64,000 nucleotides of DNA. It comes from an uncultured Drancourtella sp. (GTDB taxonomy: Bacteria > Bacillota > Clostridia > Lachnospirales > Lachnospiraceae). The notes beneath the pieces were generated by a model. The model saw nothing but the letters and a program-made list of their open reading frames with translations, did no database searches and had not been told where the DNA came from. This document shows positions 26,287 to 34,953 of the stretch, one piece after another. Position 1 is the first letter of the stretch. Each line of letters opens with the position of its first letter. The translations under genes and the position numbers were made by a program. The stretch covers positions 1 to 64,000 of the forward strand of contig CALFLL010000072.1 in the NCBI GenBank assembly GCA_937880845.1, read 5' to 3'.

Positions 26287-26315
26287 AGAAGAGTGGACGT
26301 AATGTTCACTCTTCT
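26287..26315 (+). promoter_or_regulatory. hairpin in the rimP leader
   Basis: Nine-pair perfect stem AGAAGAGTG/CACTCTTCT with an 11-base loop and no long T-run. A stem-loop at this place is a recurring feature of Firmicute rimP-nusA leaders. Feedback by NusA, the second gene product, is possible but not shown by the sequence. Confidence 0.6.
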
Positions 26316-26373
26316 TTGGTGCATGGAGAAGTTTTGTGACATGCATACGACGGAAAGAGAAAGGATGTTATGA

Positions 26374-26841
26374 TTGGCTAAAAAAGAAAATTATGAACAG
26401 CGAACAGAAGAATTATTGGCACCGATTCTGGATGAGAATGGTTTTGAACTTGTAGATGTAGAATATGTGAAAGAAGGCGGTACATGGTATTTGAGAGCCT
26501 ATATCGACAAACCGGGCGGGATTGCCATCAATGACTGCGAGGTTGTAAGCCGTGCTCTTTCTGATATTCTGGATAAAGAAGATTTTATCCAGGAAAGCTA
26601 TATCTTGGAAGTAAGTTCACCGGGACTTGGCCGTCCGCTGAAAAAGGATCGGGATTTTGAAAGAAACCTGGGTGAAGAAGTAGAAATCAGAACATATCGG
26701 ATGGTAAATAAACAGAAAGAATTTACAGGAATCTTAAAAGCATACGATAAAAAGACAGTGACCATCACTGCGGAAGACGGAGAAGAACAGATATTTGATA
26801 AAAAAGATATTGCACTAATACGCTTAGCATTTGATTTTTAA
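26374..26841 (+). CDS. rimP: ribosome maturation factor RimP
   Basis: A 155-residue small-subunit assembly factor. The N-terminal domain has ELVDVEYVKEGGTWYLRAYIDKPGGI and the signature YILEVSSPGLGRPLKKDRDFERNLG; the C-terminal Sm-like barrel follows. It begins with TTG (MAKKENYEQRTEELLAPIL); AAGGATG lies upstream and no ATG is better placed. First gene of the operon, 20 bases before nusA. Confidence 0.95.
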   Translation: MAKKENYEQRTEELLAPILDENGFELVDVEYVKEGGTWYLRAYIDKPGGIAINDCEVVSRALSDILDKEDFIQESYILEVSSPGLGRPLKKDRDFERNLGEEVEIRTYRMVNKQKEFTGILKAYDKKTVTITAEDGEEQIFDKKDIALIRLAFDF

Positions 26842-26861
26842 TTTAGGAGGAAGATAACAAA

Positions 26862-27986
26862 ATGAGTACAGAATTAATGGAAGCGCTTACAATATTAGAA
26901 CAGGAAAAAGACATCAGTAAAGAAACTATGTTGGATGCCATTGAAAATTCACTGATCAATGCATGCAAAAACCATTTCAAAAAAGCTGACAACATCAAAG
27001 TAGTCATGAATCGTGAAACATGTGACTTTGCCGTTTATGCCGAAAAGACGGTCGTAGAGGAAGTAGAAGATCCGGAAGAAGAAATCAGTCTTACAAACGC
27101 AAAAGAAATGGATTCCAGATATGGACTTGGCGATGTTGTTCAGGTTCCGATCGACTCCAAATCTTTTGGACGTATCGCGACACAGAATGCGAAAAACCTT
27201 ATTCTTCAGAAAATCAGAGAAGAAGAAAGAAAAGTAGTATATGACCAGTATTTTGAAAAAGAAAAGGATATTGTTACGGGTATCGTGCAGCGTTATGTAG
27301 GAAAGAATATCAGTATTGATCTTGGAAAAGCGGATGCGATGCTGACAGAAAACGAACAGGTAAAAGGAGAAGTATTCCGGCCGACAGAAAGAATCAAACT
27401 TTATGTAGTGGAAGTGAAAAATACGACAAAAGGGCCAAAGATTCTTGTATCCCGTACTCATCCGGAGCTTGTAAAAAGACTGTTTGAAGCGGAAGTGACA
27501 GAAGTAAAAGACGGTATTGTAGAAATCAAAAGCATTGCAAGAGAAGCGGGTTCCCGTACAAAGATTGCCGTATGGTCCAATGACCCGGATGTAGATCCGG
27601 TAGGAGCATGTGTCGGCATGAATGGCCAGAGAGTCAATGCTGTTGTAAATGAACTCAGAGGAGAAAAGATTGATATCATCAACTGGAGTGAAAATCCGGC
27701 AATCCTGATTGAAAATGCATTGAGTCCGGCAAAAGTCATTTCCGTTGCAGCAGATCCGGATGAAAAAACAGCAAGCGTGATTGTTCCGGATTATCAGCTT
27801 TCTCTTGCAATCGGCAAAGAAGGACAGAATGCGAGACTGGCTGCCAGATTGACAGGATATAAGATTGATATCAAGAGTGAAACACAGGCCATTGAAGCAG
27901 GAGAACTTCCGGCAGATTATATGGATATGCCTGCACAGGAAGGTGTTTTTGAAGAAGAAGTTTATGAGGATGAAAGTAATGAATAA
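26862..27986 (+). CDS. nusA: transcription termination/antitermination factor NusA
   Basis: A 374-residue RNA polymerase-associated factor. In order: N-terminal polymerase-binding domain (about 1-125), S1 domain (about 130-200, [22 protein letters not shown]), then two KH domains ([25 protein letters not shown] and [23 protein letters not shown]). It ends in an acidic tail and lacks the C-terminal acidic repeats of enterobacterial NusA, which is normal in Firmicutes. AGGAGG precedes the ATG. ylxR overlaps its stop by 8 bases. Confidence 0.97.
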   Translation: MSTELMEALTILEQEKDISKETMLDAIENSLINACKNHFKKADNIKVVMNRETCDFAVYAEKTVVEEVEDPEEEISLTNAKEMDSRYGLGDVVQVPIDSKSFGRIATQNAKNLILQKIREEERKVVYDQYFEKEKDIVTGIVQRYVGKNISIDLGKADAMLTENEQVKGEVFRPTERIKLYVVEVKNTTKGPKILVSRTHPELVKRLFEAEVTEVKDGIVEIKSIAREAGSRTKIAVWSNDPDVDPVGACVGMNGQRVNAVVNELRGEKIDIINWSENPAILIENALSPAKVISVAADPDEKTASVIVPDYQLSLAIGKEGQNARLAARLTGYKIDIKSETQAIEAGELPADYMDMPAQEGVFEEEVYEDESNE

Positions 27987-28251
27987 GAAAATCCCAATGC
28001 GTAAGTGCGTCGGATGCCAAGAAATGAAGGAGAAAAAATCGCTTCTTAGAATCATTCATACAAAAGAAGGAGAATTTTGTCTGGATGCCACCGGCAGAAA
28101 AAACGGAAGAGGGGCATATGTATGTGCTTCCGGAGAATGTCTGCAAAAAGCGATTAAAAATAAAGGACTGGAACGCTCTTTTAAACAGGCAATCCCAAAA
28201 GAAGTATACGAGGAACTGGAAAGGGAGATGAATCAGATTGAATCAAAATAA
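27979..28251 (+). CDS. ylxR: YlxR family RNA-binding protein
   Basis: A 90-residue member of the YlxR/DUF448 family: PMRKCVGCQEMKEKKSLLRI and GRKNGRGAYVCASGECLQKA are signatures. Family structures suggest nucleic-acid binding; RNase P modulation has been reported for the group. I start at ATG 27979, overlapping nusA and preceded by GAGGA; the frame also opens further upstream inside nusA without support. It overlaps ylxQ by 14 bases. Confidence 0.9.
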   Translation: MNKKIPMRKCVGCQEMKEKKSLLRIIHTKEGEFCLDATGRKNGRGAYVCASGECLQKAIKNKGLERSFKQAIPKEVYEELEREMNQIESK

Positions 28252-28570
28252 GATATTATCTCTTTTAAGTCTGGCAACGAAAGCCGGAAAGACCAAAAGC
28301 GGAGGTTTTCAGACAGAGCAGGCAGTCAAAACGGGAAAGGCAGATCTTGTCATAGTAACGGAAGATGCATCTGAGAACACGAAGAAAAAATTCCGGAATA
28401 TGTGCAGCTTTTATGAAGTGCCGATTTATTTTTATGGAGATAAAGATACCTTAGGGCATGCAATGGGAAAAGAATTCCGCATATGTACTGCTGTAACAGA
28501 TGCAGGATTTGCAGACGGAATCAAAAAACAGCTTGAAATGAATGAAGAGAAAATTGCATATAGGAGGTAG
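28238..28570 (+). CDS. ylxQ: L7Ae-like ribosomal protein (YlxQ)
   Basis: A 110-residue protein of the L7Ae/L30e/S12e family: [41 protein letters not shown] has the usual A-K-(A/S)-G helix and the beta strand that bind kink-turn RNA. It starts at TTG behind AGGGAG. Its stop lies within the infB ribosome site region, a tightly packed arrangement seen across Firmicutes. The exact RNA partner is unknown. Confidence 0.88.
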   Translation: MNQNKILSLLSLATKAGKTKSGGFQTEQAVKTGKADLVIVTEDASENTKKKFRNMCSFYEVPIYFYGDKDTLGHAMGKEFRICTAVTDAGFADGIKKQLEMNEEKIAYRR

Positions 28571-28574
28571 TTGG

Positions 28575-31130
28575 ATGTCAAAAGTGCGAGTACATGAATT
28601 AGCAAAAGAAATAAATAAAACAAGTAAAGAAATTATGGATTATCTAAAAGGAAACGGAGCAGATATCAAAAGCCATATGAGTTTCCTTACAGAGTCACAG
28701 GTGGATGATGTAAAGAGAAAATTTGCAGGAGCCGTCCAGACAGAAGGAACACCAAAGAAAAAGACCATCGTGCAGGTTTTTCGCCCACAGAACACACAAA
28801 GCGGCCAAAGACGTCAGGGCGGAAAAGCAGCTCAAAGATCAAACAGTACAGTACAGGCGGGGAAAGCAGGAATGGAAAGGGAGAAAAAAGATACACAGAT
28901 GAGCGGTCAGGAAAGAGGAAGAGACAATAACCGCGGACCAAGAGACGGAAGAGACAATAACCGCGGACCAAGAGACGGAAGAGACAATAACCGTGGACCA
29001 AGAGACGGAAGAGACAACAATCGCGGACCAAAAGACGGAAGAGACAACAATCGTGGGCCAAAAGACGGAAGAAACAATAACCGCGGACCAAGAAACGGAA
29101 GAGACAATAGCCGCGGACCGAGAGACGGAAGAGATAACAACCGTCAGGGAAGAGGAGGACGTGACAACAGAAACAATAACGGACCGTCCATTCCGGCACC
29201 TATGGTCGTGGAGCAGAAGCCACAAAGAAAAGCAGGAAAAGATAACTATAAGAAAAAAGAATATGATCGTGATGAAGAACGCGAAGGAAGATTAGGACCA
29301 AAACCTGGAAAAGGGAAAAAGAATCTTCAGCCGGTAATGGAAAAACCACAGCCGAAGGAAGAAAAACAGGAAGAACAGATCAAACAGATTACCATTCCGA
29401 AAATGCTTACCATTAAAGAACTTGCAGATGCAATGAAAATCCAGCCATCAACGATTGTAAAAAAATTGTTCTTACAGGGAAAGATTGTTACGGTAAACCA
29501 GGAAATCGATTTTGAAACAGCAGAAGAAATAGCAATGGAATTTGATGTACTCTGTGAACAGGAAGAAGAAGTAGATGTGATTGAAGAACTCTTAAAAGAG
29601 GAGGAAGAGGATGAAAAGAAAATGAAAAAACGTCCTCCGGTTGTCTGTGTCATGGGACACGTTGACCATGGTAAGACATCTCTTTTGGATGCAATCCGCC
29701 ATACTAATGTGACAGGAAAAGAAGCAGGTGGAATTACACAGCATATCGGTGCTTCCGTAGTTGAAGTAAACGGAGAGAGCATTACTTTCCTTGATACACC
29801 GGGACATGAAGCATTTACAGCCATGAGATTAAGAGGGGCATGTTCTACGGATATCGCCGTTCTTGTCGTAGCAGCAGATGACGGTGTTATGCCTCAAACA
29901 GTAGAAGCCATCAATCATGCCAAAGCAGCAGGAGTTGAGATTGTTGTTGCAATCAACAAAATCGATAAACCAAGTGCAAATATCGAACGTGTAAAGCAGG
30001 AACTGACAGAGTATGAACTGATTCCGGAAGACTGGGGCGGAAGTACGATCTTTGTTCCGGTTTCTGCACATACAAAAGAAGGAATTCCGGAACTTCTGGA
30101 AATGATCCTTCTTACAGCGGAAATGATGGAATTAAAGGCAAATCCGAACAGACGGGCAAGAGGTCTTGTAATCGAAGCACAGCTTGACAAAGGGAAAGGA
30201 CCGGTTGCAACGGTACTTGTTCAGAAAGGAACACTTCGTGTAGGTGATTCCATTGCAGCAGGCGCCGCATGTGGAAAAGTAAGGGCTATGATGGATGATA
30301 AAGGAAGACGTGTAAAAGAAGCAGGTCCGTCTACACCGGTAGAGATTCTTGGGTTCAGTGATGTTCCGAATGCCGGAGAAGTATTTGTTGTAAGTAAAAA
30401 CGAAAAAGATGCAAGACATTTTGCAGATACATTCATCTCCCAGAATCGTATGAAGATGCTGGAAGAAACAAAATCCAGAATGTCTCTGGATGATTTGTTT
30501 ACTCAAATTCAGGAAGGAAATTTAAAAGAACTGGATATTGTTGTAAAAGCGGACGTTCAAGGATCTGTAGAAGCAATGAAACAGAGCCTTTTGAAACTGT
30601 CAAACGAAGAAGTTGTGGTCAAGATCATCCATGGAGGAGTAGGGGCCATCAATGAATCCGACGTTATGCTTGCATCTGCTTCTAATGCCATCATCATCGG
30701 ATTTAATGTTCGTCCGGATGCGGCAGCAAAAGAAACAGCGGAAAGAGAAGGTGTAGATGTACGTTTATACCGTGTTATTTATAATGCCATCGAAGATGTA
30801 GAAGCTGCCATGAAGGGTATGCTTGATCCGGTATTTGAAGAAAAAGTACTCGGACACGCAGAAGTACGTCAGACATTTAAGGCATCCGGAGTCGGCACCA
30901 TTGCAGGAGCATATGTCCTGGATGGTATGTTTGAGCGTGACTGTTCTGCAAGAATTATCCGTGACGGAGTCGTAGTATTTGAAGGAAAACTTGCTTCTCT
31001 TAAGAGGTTCAAAGATGATGTTAAGGAAGTAAAAGCAGGATATGAATGTGGTTTTGTATTTGAAAAATACAATGATATTAAAGAAGGCGACCAGGTAGAA
31101 GCGTTCAAAATGGTAGAAAAACCAAGATAG
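28575..31130 (+). CDS. infB: translation initiation factor IF-2
   Basis: An 851-residue GTPase that places initiator tRNA on the 30S subunit. In order: a first IF2-N module (1-50, [21 protein letters not shown]), a long disordered basic/acidic region with tandem decapeptides (116-195), a second IF2-N module (about 285-335, [16 protein letters not shown]), the GTPase domain with [30 protein letters not shown] and SAHT, then domains II-IV. AGGAGG seven bases upstream fixes ATG 28575; the frame opens 33 bases earlier inside ylxQ. Full length. Confidence 0.97.
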   Translation: MSKVRVHELAKEINKTSKEIMDYLKGNGADIKSHMSFLTESQVDDVKRKFAGAVQTEGTPKKKTIVQVFRPQNTQSGQRRQGGKAAQRSNSTVQAGKAGMEREKKDTQMSGQERGRDNNRGPRDGRDNNRGPRDGRDNNRGPRDGRDNNRGPKDGRDNNRGPKDGRNNNRGPRNGRDNSRGPRDGRDNNRQGRGGRDNRNNNGPSIPAPMVVEQKPQRKAGKDNYKKKEYDRDEEREGRLGPKPGKGKKNLQPVMEKPQPKEEKQEEQIKQITIPKMLTIKELADAMKIQPSTIVKKLFLQGKIVTVNQEIDFETAEEIAMEFDVLCEQEEEVDVIEELLKEEEEDEKKMKKRPPVVCVMGHVDHGKTSLLDAIRHTNVTGKEAGGITQHIGASVVEVNGESITFLDTPGHEAFTAMRLRGACSTDIAVLVVAADDGVMPQTVEAINHAKAAGVEIVVAINKIDKPSANIERVKQELTEYELIPEDWGGSTIFVPVSAHTKEGIPELLEMILLTAEMMELKANPNRRARGLVIEAQLDKGKGPVATVLVQKGTLRVGDSIAAGAACGKVRAMMDDKGRRVKEAGPSTPVEILGFSDVPNAGEVFVVSKNEKDARHFADTFISQNRMKMLEETKSRMSLDDLFTQIQEGNLKELDIVVKADVQGSVEAMKQSLLKLSNEEVVVKIIHGGVGAINESDVMLASASNAIIIGFNVRPDAAAKETAEREGVDVRLYRVIYNAIEDVEAAMKGMLDPVFEEKVLGHAEVRQTFKASGVGTIAGAYVLDGMFERDCSARIIRDGVVVFEGKLASLKRFKDDVKEVKAGYECGFVFEKYNDIKEGDQVEAFKMVEKPR
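28920..29159 (+). repeat. 30-base tandem repeat inside infB
   Basis: Seven in-frame copies of a 30-base unit encoding [10 protein letters not shown], with a degenerate eighth. The first copies are nearly identical; later ones vary (K for R, N for D, S for N). It codes for residues about 116-195, a disordered arginine/glycine-rich linker. Near-identical units suggest recent expansion by slippage, so copy number probably differs between strains. Confidence 0.93.
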
Positions 31131-31140
31131 GAAGAGGAAT

Positions 31141-31512
31141 ATGAGAAAAAACAGCATTAAGAATACAAGGGTAAATTCTGAAGTGATGCATGAACTTTCC
31201 AACATTCTGCGCGGGGGGATCAAAGATCCTCGCGTAGCGGAATTTACTTCTGTGGTAGCAGTGGAAGTAGCACCTGATTTAAAAACATGTAAAGCATATA
31301 TCAGTGTTCTTGGAAATAAAGAGGCTCAGGAAAATACGTTAAAAGGACTTCAAAGTGCGGAAGGATATATTCGCAGAGAACTTGCCCGTACATTAAATTT
31401 ACGGAATACACCGGAAATCCGGTTTATTTTGGATCAATCCATTGAATATGGTGTGTCTATGTCAAAAATGATCGATGATGTAACAAAAGGTCAGAAAAAA
31501 GAGGAAGAATAA
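31141..31512 (+). CDS. rbfA: ribosome-binding factor A
   Basis: A 123-residue KH-fold factor for 16S rRNA 5'-end maturation. Family blocks: NTRVNSEVMHELSNILRGGIKDPRV, TSVVAVEVAPDLKTCKAYISVLG and the C-terminal IRFILDQSIEYGVSMSKMID. GAAGAGG precedes the ATG; the stop is one base before nrnA. Confidence 0.95.
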   Translation: MRKNSIKNTRVNSEVMHELSNILRGGIKDPRVAEFTSVVAVEVAPDLKTCKAYISVLGNKEAQENTLKGLQSAEGYIRRELARTLNLRNTPEIRFILDQSIEYGVSMSKMIDDVTKGQKKEEE

Positions 31513-31513
31513 T

Positions 31514-32476
31514 ATGTTAAACTTGGATGAAATACTGACAGGAGTAAAATCAGCAGGAATCGCGGGACATATTCGTCCTGACGGAGATTGTACTGGTTCT
31601 TGCTTGGCACTTTACCAGTATCTTTCCGATTACTATCCGGATATTGACTTGCAGATTTATCTGGAAGAAATCCCAAATTCCTTCCGGATGTTAAAAGATT
31701 GGGAAAAAATCCGGCATGAAGCACCGGAAGGAAAAGAGTATGACATTTTTTTCGCACTGGATTGCGGAGATACGGGAAGACTTGGATTTGCAGGAGTATT
31801 GTTTGAACAGGCGAAGAAAACAGTCTGTATCGATCATCATATAAGTAACGAAGCCTTTGCGGATATAAACTATATTGTACCGGACGCAAGCTCCACGTCC
31901 GAACTGGTTTACCGTATCCTGGATTCGGAGAAGATCAAAAAAGAAACAGCAGAAGCATTGTATCTGGGAATCGTACATGATACGGGAGTATTTCAATATT
32001 CCTGTACGAAACCGTCCACCATGGAAGCGGCGGCCCGGCTTTTGAAAAAAGGAATCAATGGTCAGGAGATTATTGAAAAAACATTTTATGAGAAGACATA
32101 TGCCCAAAATCAGATACTTGGAAAAGCACTTCTGGAAAGTATTCGGATTCTGGACGGACAGGTGATTTTCTCTTACATTACAGAATCCAGTATGGAATTT
32201 TTCGGTGTAGGACCAAAAGATCTGGAAGGAATCGTAAGCCAGCTTAGGGTAACACAGGGGGTGGAAGTCGCTATTTTCCTTTATGAATTGAAGCAGGGAG
32301 AATTTAAAGTAAGCCTTCGCTCTAAAGAGAAAGTGGATGTAAGCAAAGTGGCACAGTATTTCGGCGGCGGCGGTCACATAAGAGCGGCAGGTCTTACCAT
32401 GCAGGGAACTCCTCATGACGTGATCAACAATCTGACAGGACAGATTGCAATTCAGTTGGAGGAAAACAACAAATGA
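31514..32476 (+). CDS. nrnA: DHH phosphoesterase, NrnA-type nanoRNase / pAp phosphatase
   Basis: A 320-residue Mn-dependent phosphoesterase. DHH-domain motifs are HIRPDGDCTGS, ALDCGDTGR and the name-giving IDHHISN. The DHHA1 domain has GGGGHIRAAG at the C-terminus. Relatives degrade very short RNAs, pAp or pGpG, and the sequence does not say which this one prefers. Position between rbfA and truB is conserved in Firmicutes. Its end overlaps truB by four bases. Confidence 0.9.
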   Translation: MLNLDEILTGVKSAGIAGHIRPDGDCTGSCLALYQYLSDYYPDIDLQIYLEEIPNSFRMLKDWEKIRHEAPEGKEYDIFFALDCGDTGRLGFAGVLFEQAKKTVCIDHHISNEAFADINYIVPDASSTSELVYRILDSEKIKKETAEALYLGIVHDTGVFQYSCTKPSTMEAAARLLKKGINGQEIIEKTFYEKTYAQNQILGKALLESIRILDGQVIFSYITESSMEFFGVGPKDLEGIVSQLRVTQGVEVAIFLYELKQGEFKVSLRSKEKVDVSKVAQYFGGGGHIRAAGLTMQGTPHDVINNLTGQIAIQLEENNK

Positions 32477-33381
32477 TTCATGGCATTATCAATGTAAGAA
32501 AAGAAAAAGGATTTACCTCTCATGATGTCGTAGCAAAGTTAAGAGGAATTACGAAACAAAAAAAAATCGGACATACAGGGACACTGGATCCGGATGCGGA
32601 AGGCGTACTTCCGGTCTGCTTCGGAAAAGCTACAAAGTTATGTGATATGCTTACAGAAAAAGAAAAGGCTTATGAAACAGTCATGATTTTAGGAAAAACT
32701 ACGGATACACAGGATGATTCGGGAAGGATTCTGGAGGAAAAAACGACAGATTATCTGACAGAAGAAATGGTCAGGGAAGTAATTCTTTCTTTTGAAGGAG
32801 AGTATGACCAGATTCCGCCAATGTATTCGGCTTTGAAAATAAACGGGAAAAAACTTTATGAACTGGCACGGTCGGGAATCGAAGTAGAGAGGAAGCCAAG
32901 AAGGATTGCCATCCGTAAGATTACCATAAAAGAAACAGAGCTTCCAAGAGTGCGGTTTGAAGTAGAATGTTCAAAAGGAACTTATATTCGTACATTGTGT
33001 CATGACATTGGTCAAAAGCTTGGTTGCGGAGCTTGTATGGAATCTCTCGTGAGAACAAAATCGGGGATTTTTACATTGGCCGAAAGCAAAACATTGTCAG
33101 AAATCGAACAGCTTCAGAACGAGGGGAAACTATCTCAGATTCTTCTTCCGATTGATGCCATGTTTCCGGAAATTTCGAAAGCTGTTATAAAAAAAGAAGA
33201 GGAAAAGGCAGTATATAACGGAAATCCTTTAAAGGCAGAACAGTTAAGAGGAAAACTTTTACTTCAGGATGAAGAGAAAATCCGTGTATATACGGAAGAA
33301 GGGCAGTTTCTGGCACTGTATCGGTTCCGGGTAAAAGAAAAAATATATAAAGTAGAAAAAATGTTTTATAGTCCGCAATAA
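32473..33381 (+). CDS. truB: tRNA pseudouridine(55) synthase
   Basis: A 302-residue enzyme making pseudouridine 55 in the tRNA T loop. The catalytic Asp is D39 in HTGTLDPDAEGVLPV. Other blocks are KAYETVMILGKTTDTQDDSG, QIPPMYSALKINGKKLYELAR and SKGTYIRTLCHDIG. A C-terminal PUA-like segment follows. ATG overlaps the nrnA stop. Confidence 0.96.
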   Translation: MIHGIINVRKEKGFTSHDVVAKLRGITKQKKIGHTGTLDPDAEGVLPVCFGKATKLCDMLTEKEKAYETVMILGKTTDTQDDSGRILEEKTTDYLTEEMVREVILSFEGEYDQIPPMYSALKINGKKLYELARSGIEVERKPRRIAIRKITIKETELPRVRFEVECSKGTYIRTLCHDIGQKLGCGACMESLVRTKSGIFTLAESKTLSEIEQLQNEGKLSQILLPIDAMFPEISKAVIKKEEEKAVYNGNPLKAEQLRGKLLLQDEEKIRVYTEEGQFLALYRFRVKEKIYKVEKMFYSPQ

Positions 33382-33408
33382 GTCATTACGGCAGCAAGGG
33401 GAAGAAAG

Positions 33409-34410
33409 ATGCGGTATGTAAAAGGATTTAGTCATTACAATGAAAAAGCAAGAACGGCGATGACACTCGGTAAATTTGACGGTCTGCATCGCGGCCATCG
33501 CAAACTGGTGGAAGGGATCATGGAACATGTGGAACACGAACCGGAGTTAAAAAGTGTTGTCTGTTTTTTTGAGATGACGGAATTTAAAAAACAAAATCAT
33601 ATGGATCTGAGAAAGCTTATGACCAACGAAGAAAGGGCAATCCGTTTGGAAGGGCGTGTAGATTATCTTGTTGAATGTCCGTTCTTGTCGGTAAAAGAAA
33701 TGGAAGCGGAAGAGTTTATTGAGAAAATACTGGCGGGGCTTTTTCATGTGAAATACATTGTTGTGGGGGAAAATTTCCGTTTTGGATATAAAAGGCGTGG
33801 CGATATCAAAATGCTGGAGAAATACAGTACACAGTATGACTACCGGTTGGAAGTAATCCCGAATCAGATGTACGGTGACAGAGTGGTGAGCAGTACATAT
33901 GTAAAAGAAATCATGAAAACACCGGACATCGGACTGGCAAACAAACTTCTTAGTTATCCATATACCATAGCCGGAGAGGTGAAAAAGGGGAGCGGATACG
34001 GAAGGAAGATTGGGACACCTACAATGGACATCCTTCCATGCCAGGAAAAAATCCTTCCTCCGGACGGAGTGTATATATGCAAACTTTGTGTAGATGGGTT
34101 GTGGTATCAAGGAGTATGTAACATCGGATTTCGTCCTACGGTCACAACAGAAGAAAAAAAGATTTTATCCGTTCACCTTTTTTGTTATGACGAAAAAGAA
34201 GAGGCCTGCGGAAAAGAAGTAGTCGTACAGCTTTATCAGTATATTCGGGCTGAAATAAAGTTCCCGAATGTGGAATTACTCAAAGGACAAATACAGGAAG
34301 ATATTAGAATGGCAAAACGGCATTTTATACAAACAGGCAGCCATGGGAAGATACTTCTTGGTATGCATAAAGTCGCAGGTGCCATAGAAGAAGATGAAGA
34401 AAAGAATTGA
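33409..34410 (+). CDS. ribF: bifunctional riboflavin kinase / FAD synthetase
   Basis: A 333-residue enzyme making FMN and FAD. The N-terminal FAD synthetase (about 1-180) has MTLGKFDGLHRGHRKL and VVGENFRFGYKRRGD. The C-terminal riboflavin kinase (about 180-310) has GYGRKIGTPTMDI, PPDGVYICK and NIGFRPTV. A tail of roughly 25 residues extends beyond the usual end. The stop codon overlaps the -35 of the rpsO promoter. Confidence 0.95.
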   Translation: MRYVKGFSHYNEKARTAMTLGKFDGLHRGHRKLVEGIMEHVEHEPELKSVVCFFEMTEFKKQNHMDLRKLMTNEERAIRLEGRVDYLVECPFLSVKEMEAEEFIEKILAGLFHVKYIVVGENFRFGYKRRGDIKMLEKYSTQYDYRLEVIPNQMYGDRVVSSTYVKEIMKTPDIGLANKLLSYPYTIAGEVKKGSGYGRKIGTPTMDILPCQEKILPPDGVYICKLCVDGLWYQGVCNIGFRPTVTTEEKKILSVHLFCYDEKEEACGKEVVVQLYQYIRAEIKFPNVELLKGQIQEDIRMAKRHFIQTGSHGKILLGMHKVAGAIEEDEEKN

Positions 34411-34436
34411 CATGCAAAGGAATAGCGTGATATACT
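34407..34436 (+). promoter_or_regulatory. promoter of rpsO
   Basis: TTGACA (34407-34412), 18-base spacer, TATACT (34431-34436). It lets rpsO and pnp be transcribed apart from the upstream operon. Confidence 0.8.
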
Positions 34437-34452
34437 AATCGAGTATGAGTAA

Positions 34453-34500
34453 GCCGATATCCAGTGGATGGAGAACTCCGACCACCGCCTGATATCCGGC
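34453..34500 (+). promoter_or_regulatory. S15 (rpsO) leader RNA structure
   Basis: GCCGATATC pairs with GATATCCGGC (one bulge). Inside are GTGG/CCAC and GGAG-AA-CTCC stems, ending 11 bases before the AAAGGAGG ribosome site. A structured leader bound by S15 for autoregulation is known in several bacterial groups. The match here is by position and fold only. Confidence 0.65.
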
Positions 34501-34526
34501 GTTTTAAAATAAAGGAGGATACAATC

Positions 34527-34793
34527 ATGATGACTAAAGAAAGAAAAGCAGCGATCATTGCTGAATACGGAAGAAGCGAAGGAGATACAGGATCTCCGGA
34601 AGTGCAGGTAGCTCTTCTGACAGAAAGAATCAACGAATTAACAGAGCATTTCAAAGCAAATCCAAAGGATCATCATTCCAGAAGAGGTCTTTTGAAAATG
34701 GTAGGTCAGAGACGTGGTCTTCTTGCATATTTAAAGAAAACAGATATTGAAAGATATCGTTCTCTGATTGAAAGATTAGGACTTAGAAAATAG
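34527..34793 (+). CDS. rpsO: 30S ribosomal protein S15
   Basis: An 88-residue S15: [33 protein letters not shown], the DHHSRRGLL turn and the [19 protein letters not shown]-terminus are all standard. AAAGGAGG is eight bases upstream of ATG 34527; the next codon is also ATG. S15 binds the 16S central domain. Upstream of pnp, the usual order. Confidence 0.97.
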   Translation: MMTKERKAAIIAEYGRSEGDTGSPEVQVALLTERINELTEHFKANPKDHHSRRGLLKMVGQRRGLLAYLKKTDIERYRSLIERLGLRK

Positions 34794-34805
34794 TCACTAT
34801 AAACA

Positions 34806-34834
34806 AGGGGACGGAGTTTTTCCGTCCTCTTTTT
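34806..34834 (+). terminator. terminator between rpsO and pnp
   Basis: Stem GGGGACGGA/TCCGTCCTC (one G-T), loop GTTTT, followed by TTTTTG. It should limit read-through from rpsO into pnp. Confidence 0.85.
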
Positions 34835-34840
34835 GCAGAA

Positions 34841-34920
34841 GCAGAGAAAGGAAACCGAGACCACTGAAAAGGAAAACAGATGATGCTGGTTTCTTTTTCA
34901 GTAGTTTCGGGATTCTCTGC
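34841..34920 (+). promoter_or_regulatory. long stem-loop in the pnp leader
   Basis: An outer stem GCAGAGAA/TTCTCTGC (34841-34848 with 34913-34920) encloses, after a small internal loop, a 25-position stem (34855-34879 with 34886-34910) with two mismatches and two G-U pairs. There is no T-run, so it is not a terminator. It ends 33 bases before the pnp start. In E. coli a long pnp leader stem is cut by RNase III and PNPase then represses its own mRNA; a similar use here is inference. Confidence 0.7.
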
Positions 34921-34953
34921 ATATAGGAGAAAAAGAAAGAAAAGGAGAATTAC

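Noticed and set aside
26949..28055. 368-codon open frame on the minus strand across nusA
   Set aside because: It is antisense to an unmistakable nusA, rich in Phe/Cys/Ser as expected of a shadow frame, and has no ribosome site or family resemblance.
28920..29159. CRISPR-like array
   Set aside because: The repeats are contiguous, without spacers, and encode protein in frame.
28687..29295. Repetitive open frames on both strands over the infB repeat
   Set aside because: The 30-base period keeps several frames free of stops. Only the infB frame has family context and a ribosome site.
29598..29624. Possible internal start for a short IF-2 isoform
   Set aside because: GAGGAGG here only reflects codons for an acidic run. 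The nearest ATG (29611) is out of frame and the in-frame one (29622) is badly spaced.
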